Shown here: one piece after another, positions 25,342 through 33,247 of the stretch | How positions within the stretch are numbered: the stretch's first letter is position 1 | Layout: each line of letters starts with the position of its first letter | Assembly (NCBI GenBank): GCA_017983675.1 | Contig: JAGOAZ010000012.1 | Span: forward strand, 1 to 48,205 | Length of the DNA: 48,205 bases | Direction: 5' to 3' | From: Fluviicola sp. | Lineage (GTDB): Bacteria > Bacteroidota > Bacteroidia > Flavobacteriales_D > Crocinitomicaceae | Position numbers and translations under genes: made by a program | The notes under the pieces: model-generated | Database searches by the model: none | Told to the model about the DNA's origin: nothing | The model's input: only the letters and a program-made list of their open reading frames with translations

Positions 25342-25453
25342 TTCCGGTGCTATTTCCGGTGGTTATTCCGGGCTTTAAAATCAATGTTATCAACAAGTTA
25401 AATCAATTTTAAATAGGATCATTTCCGGTCATTATTCCGGTCATTATTCCAGT
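25342..25453 (-). repeat. Two triplets of 12-bp TTCCGG iterons upstream of fic
   Basis: TTCCGG(T) starts at 25342, 25354 and 25366, then at 25423 and 25435, with TTCCAGT at 25447. Within each triplet the spacing is exactly 12 bp and the second triplet reads TTCCGGTCATTA twice. They sit just upstream of the fic promoter box, a fitting place for a multimeric regulator. Confidence 0.75.
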
Positions 25454-25544
25454 AGTTAAAAACATGTTTTTTTTTCCAACCTGTTCACAAGCTGTGAAAA
25501 AATCTCAATTATTTTACTGGTCACTTTTTTGAGCCATTTTTTTG

Positions 25545-25622
25545 GGTAATGTTTCACCAGTCTTGATAGTACTCATTGAAAATTATAGCCGCATCATTTT
25601 CAATGATTTGATTTAAAATAAG
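25545..25622 (+). repeat. Intergenic repeat copy R1 (truncated)
   Basis: First of six copies of a structured repeat. It opens with GGTAATGTTTCACCAG and keeps the inverted repeat around ATTGAAAAT/ATTTTCAAT, then diverges after about 78 bp. It lacks the AGGGGTG...CACCCCT part. Confidence 0.8.
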
Positions 25623-25685
25623 TTACAATAAAAAAAATAAAACAAACATAGATTTTGAAAACAATAATTTCCTCTCAACGCACTT

Positions 25686-25899
25686 GGTAATGTTTCACCA
25701 GTGTTGATAGTACTCATTTCAACTGATAATCGTAACATTTTCAATGAGTTAATTTATATTTAATACGATTTATTTAGGGGTGTTTAACCCTCGCTTGATA
25801 AGAGAAAAGTTCTAAAACAGCTTAAAATGCATGCATTTCACCCCTCGTGTTTCAGTAGTGTTTTGTTTTGATCGCTGAGGCTCTCGAAGCGAACAAAAC
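25686..25899 (+). repeat. Intergenic repeat copy R2 (full length)
   Basis: Full 214-bp copy just upstream of the Rhs tip gene. It contains AGGGGTG pairing with CACCCCT over about 80 bp, the palindrome ATGCATGCAT, and a terminal GTTTTGTT...GCGAACAAAAC inverted pair. Confidence 0.88.
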
Positions 25900-25984
25900 T
25901 TAGTGTTAATGAAAAAGGTGGAAAAACAAAAAGAGTTTTTTAACAAAGAAATCACTATATTTATTCCTCTTCAAACCAAAACAC

Positions 25985-27190
25985 ATGTTTCGAAATCAGA
26001 CTAATTCTCTTAGTGAATCTCCTCATCAAATTGGGAAGAAGGGCTATGAATTGAGTAACCACTTAAACAACGTTTTAAGCGTGATTTCTGATAAAGTTAT
26101 TCCACATTCTAACGGTTCAACCGTTGACTATTGGCAAGCAGACATTTTGCAGAGCACGGATTATTCACCATTTGGGGTTCAATTGAACAACAGAACGCTT
26201 AGTAAAAGTGGGGTGACTGATTTTACACGTTTTGGGTTCCAAAACCAAGAAGAAGACCCAGAGACTGGGTTAGTGAATTACAAGTACCGCATGCATGATC
26301 CGAGGTTAGGACGATTCTTTGCGATTGATCCGTTGGCTGGAAGTTTTCCATGGAATAGCTCATATGCGTTTAGTGAGAATAAGGTTACTCATTGTATTGA
26401 ATTGGAAGGTTTGGAATCAGTTGAGCATCATTTTTATAATAATATTGGAAGCGAAACACCAGTTTTAACTTCCCCTTCGCAATGGTTAATAAGAATTAAC
26501 ACGACAACGGATTTTGATTATTATAGACCACCATCCGAAATTAATTGGAATAGCTTCAATAAGGCAAATAAGTATAATACTAAAAATCAAAATGCCTCGT
26601 TGTATACATCGGTTAGTGAAAGAAGTGCTTATTACGGCTGGGCTCAATCTCAATTAACAGATAATACTGGTAAGTATTGGTTTAAGGCAGCTCAAATAGT
26701 AACTAGCTGGAATGGTGTTGGTGCAGCAGAAAACACAAATTTAGGTTACCTAACCGATGATGCAGAAAACTTAATTTTGGCTGGTAATCGTTATTTATTT
26801 TCCTATAACATGTTTAACGCAAAAAATTTAACCAAGAATGGAAAATTAGATAGAACTTTTATAGATGCAAGAGGAGATGAAAAATCATTTAAAGGTTTAG
26901 TAGGAAGAGATTTGGATTATATGCTGGTAGAATATGAACAAACCAGAGTGCAAGAATTTCTTGATTTATATCAAAAAAATCATCCTGATTTTAAAATGAA
27001 TTCAGCAATCGGTAGTATTAACTGGTCTTTCGATTCATTCATGGCAGATGAAAATGTGAAAACAGTATTAAATAACTTTTTTATGGATGATAATGGTGAA
27101 AGTACTTTCAATTTTGGCAGTTATGAGGATAGAGTGAAACTAGGTAAAGAATTAATCAATCTATTGCGAAAAAAAGATGAAAAAAAGTAG
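25985..27190 (+). CDS. Orphan Rhs tip with C-terminal toxin-like domain
   Basis: This 401-aa protein starts with 15 unrelated residues and then enters the Rhs repeat-associated core (GKKGYELSNHLNNVLSVISD, DYSPFG, YKYRMHDPRLGRFFAIDPLA, SYAFSENKV, ending ELEGLES near 145). Full Rhs proteins are several times longer, so the N-terminal shell is missing. Residues about 146-401 are a variable domain with no family I recognise; by position it is the toxin. The stop overlaps the next gene by 14 nt. This is either a silent tip cassette awaiting recombination into a full Rhs gene or a degenerate remnant. It lies between repeat pairs R1-R2 and R3-R4. Confidence 0.8.
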   Translation: MFRNQTNSLSESPHQIGKKGYELSNHLNNVLSVISDKVIPHSNGSTVDYWQADILQSTDYSPFGVQLNNRTLSKSGVTDFTRFGFQNQEEDPETGLVNYKYRMHDPRLGRFFAIDPLAGSFPWNSSYAFSENKVTHCIELEGLESVEHHFYNNIGSETPVLTSPSQWLIRINTTTDFDYYRPPSEINWNSFNKANKYNTKNQNASLYTSVSERSAYYGWAQSQLTDNTGKYWFKAAQIVTSWNGVGAAENTNLGYLTDDAENLILAGNRYLFSYNMFNAKNLTKNGKLDRTFIDARGDEKSFKGLVGRDLDYMLVEYEQTRVQEFLDLYQKNHPDFKMNSAIGSINWSFDSFMADENVKTVLNNFFMDDNGESTFNFGSYEDRVKLGKELINLLRKKDEKK

Positions 27191-27638
27191 CAATAGTATT
27201 TTAATAGTTTTATTTACATTTTTGGCAGTTGTTTTTTTTGAAACACTATTTCATTTAATGATCTCTTTAATTGTTCAAATTTGTAAATATCAAACTACTG
27301 GATTATTCAGAGTTAACGTTAATACAGGGCTTACTAGATTTGAAAATTTAACTTTAACAGTACTTAGTCTACTGGGCTTAAGATTGTTTTTTCTTGAACT
27401 AATACTTAAATTAATCTTGGAATTCTTGTATATAACAACGAAAATGAAATTAATCCTATCGGTAATTTTGTCAATTTTTTATGTCATTGGTTTCTCATCA
27501 TCTTTCTTTAGTTCATTTGATATTAATGATATAACTAATCCAAAAAGAGGGTGGTTTTTGTTTATCCCAGTTTCCGTTTTATTGGTTGCATTAATTAGAA
27601 TTTGGGTAGAGCGTCGGTTTAAATTAAAAGATGGGTAG
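27177..27638 (+). CDS. Four-helix membrane protein, candidate immunity to the Rhs tip
   Basis: This 153-aa protein has about four transmembrane segments (near 8-30, 55-80, 87-108 and 124-142) and a basic C-terminus. No family is recognised. It starts inside the end of the Rhs tip gene, the usual place for a cognate immunity gene, and its own end is 15 bp before repeat R3. A membrane immunity protein would suggest a toxin acting on or at the inner membrane; this is inference from position. Confidence 0.6.
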   Translation: MKKSSNSILIVLFTFLAVVFFETLFHLMISLIVQICKYQTTGLFRVNVNTGLTRFENLTLTVLSLLGLRLFFLELILKLILEFLYITTKMKLILSVILSIFYVIGFSSSFFSSFDINDITNPKRGWFLFIPVSVLLVALIRIWVERRFKLKDG

Positions 27639-27653
27639 TGATAGGTAATGTTT

Positions 27654-27843
27654 GGTAATGTTTCACCAGTGTTGATAGTACTGATTGAAAATGATAATCG
27701 TATCATTTTCAATGAGTTAATTTAAATTTAACATGATTTATTTAGGGGTGTTTAACCCTCACTTGATAAGAGAAAAGTTCTAAAACAGCTTAAAATGCAT
27801 GCATTTCACCCCTCGATTTCAGCAGAGTTTTGTTCGCTGCGGC
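27654..27843 (+). repeat. Intergenic repeat copy R3
   Basis: This 190-bp copy has a perfect 13-bp stem, ATTGAAAATGATA (27684-27696) with TATCATTTTCAAT (27701-27713), around a 4-nt loop. It ends in TTTTGTTCGCTGCGGC and is directly joined to R4. Confidence 0.88.
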
Positions 27844-28020
27844 GGTAATGTTTCACCAGTGTTGATAGTACTCATTGAGAATGATAATCGTATCATTTTC
27901 AATGAGTTAATTTAAATTTAATACGATTTAGTTAGGGGTGTTTAACCCTCACTTAATAAGAGAAAAGTTCTAAAACAGCTTAAAATGCATGCATTTCACC
28001 CCTCGTGTTTCAGTAGTGTT
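27844..28020 (+). repeat. Intergenic repeat copy R4
   Basis: Fourth copy, directly abutting R3 and cut short at its right end, where transposase-like DNA begins after CAGTAGTGTT. The conserved AGGGGTG...CACCCCT pair is present. Confidence 0.87.
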
Positions 28021-28254
28021 GATGGAAAATCCACATGTACTAAATGTGGTAATAAGGTTGTTAAAAATGGTAAAACAGCACATGGAAATCAACGTTATTG
28101 GTGTCGTTTTTGCCAAACAAGTAAAGTGTTATTTGTAAAACAGAATGGTTTTGGTTCAATTTTCGATAAACAAATTGTACAATTGACAAAAGAAGGTAAA
28201 GAAGGTCAACTTAGCGGGTTTAACCAACCTTTTATTGGGGTGGGTCGTGTTTAA
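27985..28254 (+). pseudogene. Transposase N-terminal zinc-ribbon fragment joined to repeat R4
   Basis: This 89-codon frame opens inside repeat R4 (the first 11 or so codons are repeat DNA) and from about 28021 encodes a zinc ribbon, CTKCGNKVVKNGKTAHGNQR then YWCRFC, like the N-terminus of IS1/IS1595-type transposases. A basic/helical segment follows and the frame ends before any catalytic domain. It is a fragment, most likely the scar of an insertion element that decayed inside the cassette array. Confidence 0.6.
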
Positions 28255-28277
28255 TCTTTAAACTAAAAAAAACTAAA

Positions 28278-29141
28278 ATGAAACATTTTTTAATATTTAT
28301 TTTACAAATAACTTTTATATGTTGTGCACAAAAAAACAGTCAAATAATTGAAGATAGAGATTCTCTTGAAATGACATATTATTTTTCAAATATTTTCGAC
28401 AAAAATGAATTTATTCAATCTATTTATGAAATATGTGAAAACAACTATTATATTGAGACAAATAATGGGATATATCAGTGGATTCCTGACAAAAATTATA
28501 TAAAATTTTTATTTGAACAAAGTCAGGAACAATCTATCGTATTTAAAACGAACGATTTTTTTTGGTTTCAGACACAAAAATCGCTTATAAGTTGGGATTT
28601 GGAATTTAAGAAAAAAATGAGTTATTCAGTCACAGGATACTGTCCTATAGGACTTTTGAAAGATAATATTTTTCTCGGTTTAAATGGACAAACAAACAAA
28701 GTTTTTACTTATGATATAAAATCAAATAGAATAATGAATAGTATAGAATCCAAGAATTCACCTATACTGAGGGATTACTGTTCTAGTAGTAATGACTCGT
28801 TATTTTCAATTTCTAATGATTCCATTTTTTTTTACACTTTGAATAAAAAAAATGAAATAACAATTGATATATTTCCTAGAAATGTTAAGTCTAAATATTT
28901 GACTGTTATACAAAATAATAATTCTGAACTAATATATTTTGATGAAATTAACTCATTGTATTTAGGTGATTATTATCAATCAAAAATAAAAAAGTTATTC
29001 CCAAAGAAAGAAAATTTAATTTTGAAATCTTCAGATTTTTTTATTGAAGGTGATAAAAAATGTTTCCTTACAAAAAGACAAAACAGTTATTATTTATTAG
29101 TTTTTGGTAAACAAAGTATCAGGGTTATTGAAATGTGGTAA
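28278..29141 (+). CDS. Putative lipoprotein between repeat pairs, unknown function
   Basis: This 287-aa protein has a lipoprotein signal (FILQITFICC, lipid on C15 or C16) and then a beta-rich body with repeating aromatic/Gly strands that could be a small propeller. It is very rich in Asn, Ile, Lys and Phe and lower in G+C than its neighbours, suggesting transfer. It stands alone between R4 and R5, in the same relation to the repeats as the Rhs tip/immunity pair, so it may be an orphan immunity protein or another cassette. No family recognised. Confidence 0.65.
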   Translation: MKHFLIFILQITFICCAQKNSQIIEDRDSLEMTYYFSNIFDKNEFIQSIYEICENNYYIETNNGIYQWIPDKNYIKFLFEQSQEQSIVFKTNDFFWFQTQKSLISWDLEFKKKMSYSVTGYCPIGLLKDNIFLGLNGQTNKVFTYDIKSNRIMNSIESKNSPILRDYCSSSNDSLFSISNDSIFFYTLNKKNEITIDIFPRNVKSKYLTVIQNNNSELIYFDEINSLYLGDYYQSKIKKLFPKKENLILKSSDFFIEGDKKCFLTKRQNSYYLLVFGKQSIRVIEMW

Positions 29142-29158
29142 CGTTTGGTAGATAATGT

Positions 29159-29348
29159 GGTAATGTTTCAGCAGTGTTGACAGTACTCATTTCAACTGAT
29201 AATCGTAACATTTTCAATGAGTTAATTTATATTTAACATGATTTATTTAGGGGTGTTTAACCCTCGCTTGATAAGAGAAAAGTTCTAAAACAGCTTAAAA
29301 TGCATGCATTTCACCCCTCGATTTCAGCAGAGTTTTGTTCGCTGCGGC
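29159..29348 (+). repeat. Intergenic repeat copy R5
   Basis: 190-bp copy of the same form as R3, ending in TTTTGTTCGCTGCGGC and directly joined to R6. The first stem is less perfect (ATTTCAACTGATAATCGTAA), as in R2. Confidence 0.87.
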
Positions 29349-29562
29349 GGTAATGTTTCACCAGTGTTGATAGTACTCATTGAAAATGATAACCGCATCA
29401 TTTTCAATGAGTTAACTTAAATTTAACATGATTTATTTAGGGGTGTTTAACCCTCGCTTGATAAGAGAAAAGTTCTAAAACAGCTTAAAATGCATGCATT
29501 TCACCCCTCGTGTTTCAACAGTGTTTTGTTTTGATCGCTGCCGCTCTCGAAGCGAACAAAAC
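29349..29562 (+). repeat. Intergenic repeat copy R6 (full length)
   Basis: 214-bp copy of the same form as R2, including the terminal GTTTTGTT...GCGAACAAAAC arms, ending 70 bp before the T9SS protein gene. Confidence 0.88.
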
Positions 29563-29632
29563 GATGGCTTGTTTTTTTCTTTTTTCAATATTTTCTATTT
29601 TTAAACGTTTCCTTTTCAATTAAAGCGCTACT

Positions 29633-30238
29633 ATGTTCGGTAAATTATTTTCAATTGCTACTATATCCTTTTCTTTGCTTACCAATGTGTTTGCTCAAAC
29701 GAGTATACTTTCCAATTTTTCTGGTACCTCATTGAATAATAAAGTATTCTTGAAATGGACCATTTCTGCTGGTAATACATGCAATGGGATACAATTGTTT
29801 CGCTCTATTGATTCGTTGAAATTTATAGAAATAGGTGATATCCAAGGGGTATGTGGTAGTTTGTCAGAACCAAAAGGATATTCATTTACCGATCTCAATC
29901 CAGATCTAAATATTAAAAACTATTATCGATTAGATCTTGGTGGAATTGAAACTTCCTTACCTATTGCCGTTAATGTGATAGATTTCGGCGATAATAATTA
30001 TTACTTAACCCAAAATCCAATTACAACTACTGCAAAAATTGTCACCTATAACCCAACATTTGAAACATTGAACATAACAATTTTTCTTCCAAATGGCGCA
30101 ATTGCTCAACAACTGACGACGACTGCTGATTTTTTCACAATTGACGCAATGAAATTTGCTACTGGAAGTTATTTTTTTACAATTTCTTCTGAAAAAAACG
30201 AGCGTCCAATTCAAGGAAAGTTCATTGTAACACGTTGA
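29633..30238 (+). CDS. Secreted protein with type IX secretion sorting domain
   Basis: This 201-aa protein has a signal peptide (MFGKLFSIATISFSLLTNVFAQ), a short fibronectin-like beta domain (about 25-115; LKWTIS...GIQLFRSIDSLKFIEIG) and a C-terminal type A sorting domain (about 122-201; NPITTTAKIVTYN, GSYFFTISS, KGKFIVTR-like end). Such domains guide proteins through the T9SS to the cell surface or outside. It is very short for a T9SS cargo, so it may be a tail fragment that still has its own signal peptide. It lies just after repeat R6. Confidence 0.8.
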   Translation: MFGKLFSIATISFSLLTNVFAQTSILSNFSGTSLNNKVFLKWTISAGNTCNGIQLFRSIDSLKFIEIGDIQGVCGSLSEPKGYSFTDLNPDLNIKNYYRLDLGGIETSLPIAVNVIDFGDNNYYLTQNPITTTAKIVTYNPTFETLNITIFLPNGAIAQQLTTTADFFTIDAMKFATGSYFFTISSEKNERPIQGKFIVTR

Positions 30239-30284
30239 AAAATAAGCTGGTTCAAAAAGCGCTAGTTATTTTTTTATTTAAAGT

Positions 30285-30313
30285 GTAAGGAAATCACTTG
30301 TTAATCGACTAAT
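30285..30313 (+). promoter_or_regulatory. ECF-type promoter of the OB-fold/YceI operon
   Basis: GTAAGG at 30285 and TCGACTAAT at 30305-30313 recur at exactly the same spacing before the thioredoxin gene (34106 and 34126). The pair lies 17 bp upstream of the ATG at 30331. Spacing and sequence suit an ECF sigma promoter; the ECF sigma at 33248 is the nearest candidate. Confidence 0.6.
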
Positions 30314-30330
30314 AGTTGAAAACAATAGTG

Positions 30331-30813
30331 ATGAACAAAACGAATTCAAAGAAAAAAAGACGTGTTACATTTTGGGGGATTACTTCAATGGTGATTTTAG
30401 CAGTTACTTATGGAATAATTATGTACAACATGCCACACCGCGATGTACAAGCAACAGCAACTGATCAACAAATCGATGCGCAAACCTTAGTGAACGAATA
30501 TTTGTCAAATCCAACAAAAGCCAATCAAAAATATTTGGACGAAGAAGGTGAGTCAACAATTTTTGAAGTTACCGGTAAAATTTCGGGAATTAGTGAAGAT
30601 TTTGATGGTTTACCAGTTGTTTTGTTAAAAGAAAAAAAGGACAAAGCAGGCGTAAGTTGTACTTTTTTAAAAGAGGTAAAGCCACAAATTAAAAGCTTGA
30701 AATTAGGTCAAAAAGTAACAGTAAAAGGTGTTATTAGGGCAGGAGCAAGTTACGACGCTGATTTGGAAATGTACGAGCACGTCATCATTGAAAAATGCAA
30801 TGTAATTAAGTAA
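30331..30813 (+). CDS. OB-fold (tRNA_anti-like) membrane-anchored protein
   Basis: ATG at 30331 (MNKTNSKKKRR) was chosen over a TTG at 30316. The 160-aa protein has a basic cytoplasmic end, one transmembrane anchor (about 14-36) and a C-terminal OB-fold like the Bacteroidota tRNA_anti-like family (VTGKISGISED, GQKVTVKGVIRAGA). It is followed after 12 bp by a YceI-family gene, a pairing I have seen in Bacteroidota. An ECF-type promoter precedes it. Function beyond an envelope OB-fold is not known. Confidence 0.75.
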   Translation: MNKTNSKKKRRVTFWGITSMVILAVTYGIIMYNMPHRDVQATATDQQIDAQTLVNEYLSNPTKANQKYLDEEGESTIFEVTGKISGISEDFDGLPVVLLKEKKDKAGVSCTFLKEVKPQIKSLKLGQKVTVKGVIRAGASYDADLEMYEHVIIEKCNVIK

Positions 30814-30825
30814 AAATAAACAATC

Positions 30826-31392
30826 ATGAAAAAACAAATTATTTTAAGTGTCGCTACAATCGCACTAATCGCACTTCAAGGTTTCAAATCACCTACTGAT
30901 GTTTCAGGTAAAATTGCAAGTAAAAAAACACAATTAACGTTCTTCTCACATACCGCTGTTGAAGATATTCAAGCTGTCAATAACAAAACAGTAAGTTCGT
31001 TAGAAATAGAAACAGGGGAAGTTGTCTTTTCAGTACCAATGCAAAGTTTTGAGTTTGAAAAAGCGCTGATGCAAAAACATTTTAATAGCGCAAAATTTCT
31101 CGATACTAAGAAATATCCGAAAGCAAAATTCGTTGGAAAAATCACTAATTTATCAGGCGTGAATTTTCAAAAAGATGGAACATATACTGCAACAATTAAA
31201 GGGCAAATGACCATCAAAGACCAAACAAAAGAAGTCATAGAAAATGGTACAGTAATTGTAAAAGGGAATGATATAAACTTGAAAAGTAAATTTGATCTCA
31301 AATTAGTTGATTATAAAATTGCTTTTGAAAAAGGAAAACCAGCTAATAATATAGCAAAAACAGTAGCTATTTCTGTTGATGCGTTGTATTAA
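30826..31392 (+). CDS. YceI-family lipocalin-like periplasmic protein
   Basis: This 188-aa protein has a signal peptide and the YceI beta-barrel pattern: FFSHTAVEDIQAVNNKTVSS, FSVPMQSFEFEKALMQKHF, then KYPKAKFVGKI and TIKGQMTIKDQTKEV. YceI proteins bind isoprenoid-type lipids in the periplasm and often respond to stress. It shares a transcript with the OB-fold gene and ends at a strong terminator. Confidence 0.88.
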   Translation: MKKQIILSVATIALIALQGFKSPTDVSGKIASKKTQLTFFSHTAVEDIQAVNNKTVSSLEIETGEVVFSVPMQSFEFEKALMQKHFNSAKFLDTKKYPKAKFVGKITNLSGVNFQKDGTYTATIKGQMTIKDQTKEVIENGTVIVKGNDINLKSKFDLKLVDYKIAFEKGKPANNIAKTVAISVDALY

Positions 31393-31402
31393 GAGCTCAT
31401 AT

Positions 31403-31439
31403 GTGCGCGGTTTTGTGGTGGAAAACCGCGCACTTTTTT
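31403..31439 (+). terminator. Strong terminator after the YceI gene
   Basis: A perfect 12-bp stem, GTGCGCGGTTTT with AAAACCGCGCAC and a 7-nt loop, is followed by six T. It separates the ECF-type operon from the next gene, which starts 12 bp later. Confidence 0.93.
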
Positions 31440-31450
31440 AGTTGTAAGCT

Positions 31451-31957
31451 ATGTTGAAAAAGTTTGTTTTTTTATTATTCATTTTTATTGTTTTTGGTTT
31501 CACACGCAAGAGTGGCATGAGTTATAATTTGTTCCATATTGGAAGAAGCAGGGACAAAAACATTATAAAATACGACATTAATCTCGATGCAAACGGTAAA
31601 ATAAATACCACAAAACCCTTGAAAATTTATAGGGTAAAATACACCAATAACAATGCTATTGAAGCCTTATCGTATATTCAAAACACCTTTGCTTATGGTG
31701 TTGATTATTACAGTATCAGCTCAACTCAGGTTACATTTAAATTTGTTTCATATAGTAAACGCCTAATAACGGTGAAAAAAAATAATGAAGGAGTTTTTAA
31801 AGCATTTATTCAAAGCAACAGTAAAAATGTTGAATTGAGTAGTATTTTTGTGCAAATAGATGGAGGAACATTCATGTTGCCTGAAATTTCTTTTGTGAAA
31901 TTATCATGGATTGATCCTGTAACAAAAACAGAAGGTAGTGAAATAATTAAACCATGA
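31451..31957 (+). CDS. DUF4833-type exported protein
   Basis: This 168-aa protein has a signal peptide (LKKFVFLLFIFIVFGF) and a domain with FHIGRSRDKNIIKYDINLD, LKIYRVKY and AYGVDYY that I match to the Bacteroidota DUF4833 family. Its biochemical role is unknown. It overlaps the following outer-membrane protein gene by 4 nt, so the two likely work together at the envelope. Confidence 0.65.
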   Translation: MLKKFVFLLFIFIVFGFTRKSGMSYNLFHIGRSRDKNIIKYDINLDANGKINTTKPLKIYRVKYTNNNAIEALSYIQNTFAYGVDYYSISSTQVTFKFVSYSKRLITVKKNNEGVFKAFIQSNSKNVELSSIFVQIDGGTFMLPEISFVKLSWIDPVTKTEGSEIIKP

Positions 31958-33204
31958 GGAAAAAATTCGTATGCGCTTTATTATTTTTACAAGTGATATT
32001 TCCTATTGTTGCTCAATCAGACACGAGTTCGGTAAAAGATTCATTGCAACCTCGAATATCGTTTGCAGGAACACCTATTTTTGCATATGATAATGACGTG
32101 GGACTTCGATATGGAGCCGTCGTCAATTATTTCAAATACAATGATAAACGATCAAAAAAGTTTGATGAAAATCTCTTTGTTCGTTTTTCAAATTCCACCA
32201 AAAAAAGTCTACAGTTTCAAAGTTTGTATGAAACAAATAACTTGCTGAAACAAGCAAAAGTTATTATTGAAGCGAGTTATTTGAATGACAAAGCGTATGA
32301 TTTTTTTGGATTTAATGGCGATTTTATTAATTATCACGCGTCACTTTCCCCCAATCGGTTTTATAAAATAAATCGGACTCACTTTCGGTTAAAATTTGAT
32401 TATCAACGCTATATCAATGGTCCAAGTTTTCGTTTATTAGCTGGTTTAACATTCAATAAAATTGGCATTGACCAACAAGGTGACACAACAAATTTATACA
32501 GTATTTATCAATCATTGAATGAAATTCCTTTAACTGAATTGAACGGAGGAATTATTGGTACAGCTAAGCTAGGAATTGTTTTTGACAGTAGGTCGAATCA
32601 ATGCTATTGTAAAAATGGCAAATGGCTCGAATCATTTGTTGTTTATGCTCCAGCAACCAAAAATAGCACGCAGTTTTCAAAATTCGTGTTGACATTTCGA
32701 ACTTTTGACACACTTGCTCATTCCTCTTTTGTCCTAACGACAAGAACAAGTTTACAAGTAAAACTGCACGGTGAAATCCCCACTTATTTTAAATCAAATT
32801 ATTTTGATTCAAGACAAAACATAGATGGATTGGGTGGTGCATTTACCTTGCGTGGATTGAGTAGAAATCGTATAGTTTCTGATGGTTTTGCCTTAGTCAA
32901 TTTGGAGTTGAGAAAACTACTAACACATTTTTCAATAAAGAAAACACAAATCGATTTTAATTTATCTGTTTTTTCAGATAACGGGTATATCATACAAGCA
33001 CACCAAAGTGATTTCGCTTCTGCATCTAATCTTTATCCGCTTGTTTTTAACAAAAAATTCAACCGTTTTTATGCAAGTGCAGGCATCGGTTTTTATGCAG
33101 TTTTGAATGAAAACAATGTCATCAGTTTTAATTTAGGTACACCCATTAATCAAATAGAAATCAAACAAACAGCTTTTTATGTTGGGTCAAGTTTTATTTT
33201 TTAG
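31954..33204 (+). CDS. Outer-membrane beta-barrel of the Omp85/BamA-barrel type
   Basis: This 416-aa protein has a signal peptide, no visible POTRA domains and a 16-strand-like barrel. It includes GGAFTLRGLSRNRIVSDGFALV, which resembles the conserved L6 (VRGF-like) motif of Omp85 proteins, and a final strand ending in Phe (GSSFIF) as BAM substrates do. Bacteroidota have many such patatin-type or surface-antigen barrels without POTRA. Substrate unknown. Its start overlaps the DUF4833 gene stop (ATGA). Confidence 0.75.
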   Translation: MRKKFVCALLFLQVIFPIVAQSDTSSVKDSLQPRISFAGTPIFAYDNDVGLRYGAVVNYFKYNDKRSKKFDENLFVRFSNSTKKSLQFQSLYETNNLLKQAKVIIEASYLNDKAYDFFGFNGDFINYHASLSPNRFYKINRTHFRLKFDYQRYINGPSFRLLAGLTFNKIGIDQQGDTTNLYSIYQSLNEIPLTELNGGIIGTAKLGIVFDSRSNQCYCKNGKWLESFVVYAPATKNSTQFSKFVLTFRTFDTLAHSSFVLTTRTSLQVKLHGEIPTYFKSNYFDSRQNIDGLGGAFTLRGLSRNRIVSDGFALVNLELRKLLTHFSIKKTQIDFNLSVFSDNGYIIQAHQSDFASASNLYPLVFNKKFNRFYASAGIGFYAVLNENNVISFNLGTPINQIEIKQTAFYVGSSFIF

Positions 33205-33247
33205 TTAATTTCATGCGCTACAACAATTATTGCAAATAATCAATTAA

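Noticed and set aside
25545..29562. Repeats R1-R6 as a CRISPR or as IS ends
   Set aside because: Copies are 78-214 bp, adjacent or kilobases apart, carry no transposase within and have no spacer pattern.
30316..30330. TTG start for the OB-fold gene
   Set aside because: ATG at 30331 gives a typical basic N-terminus before the membrane anchor, and Bacteroidota rarely use TTG.
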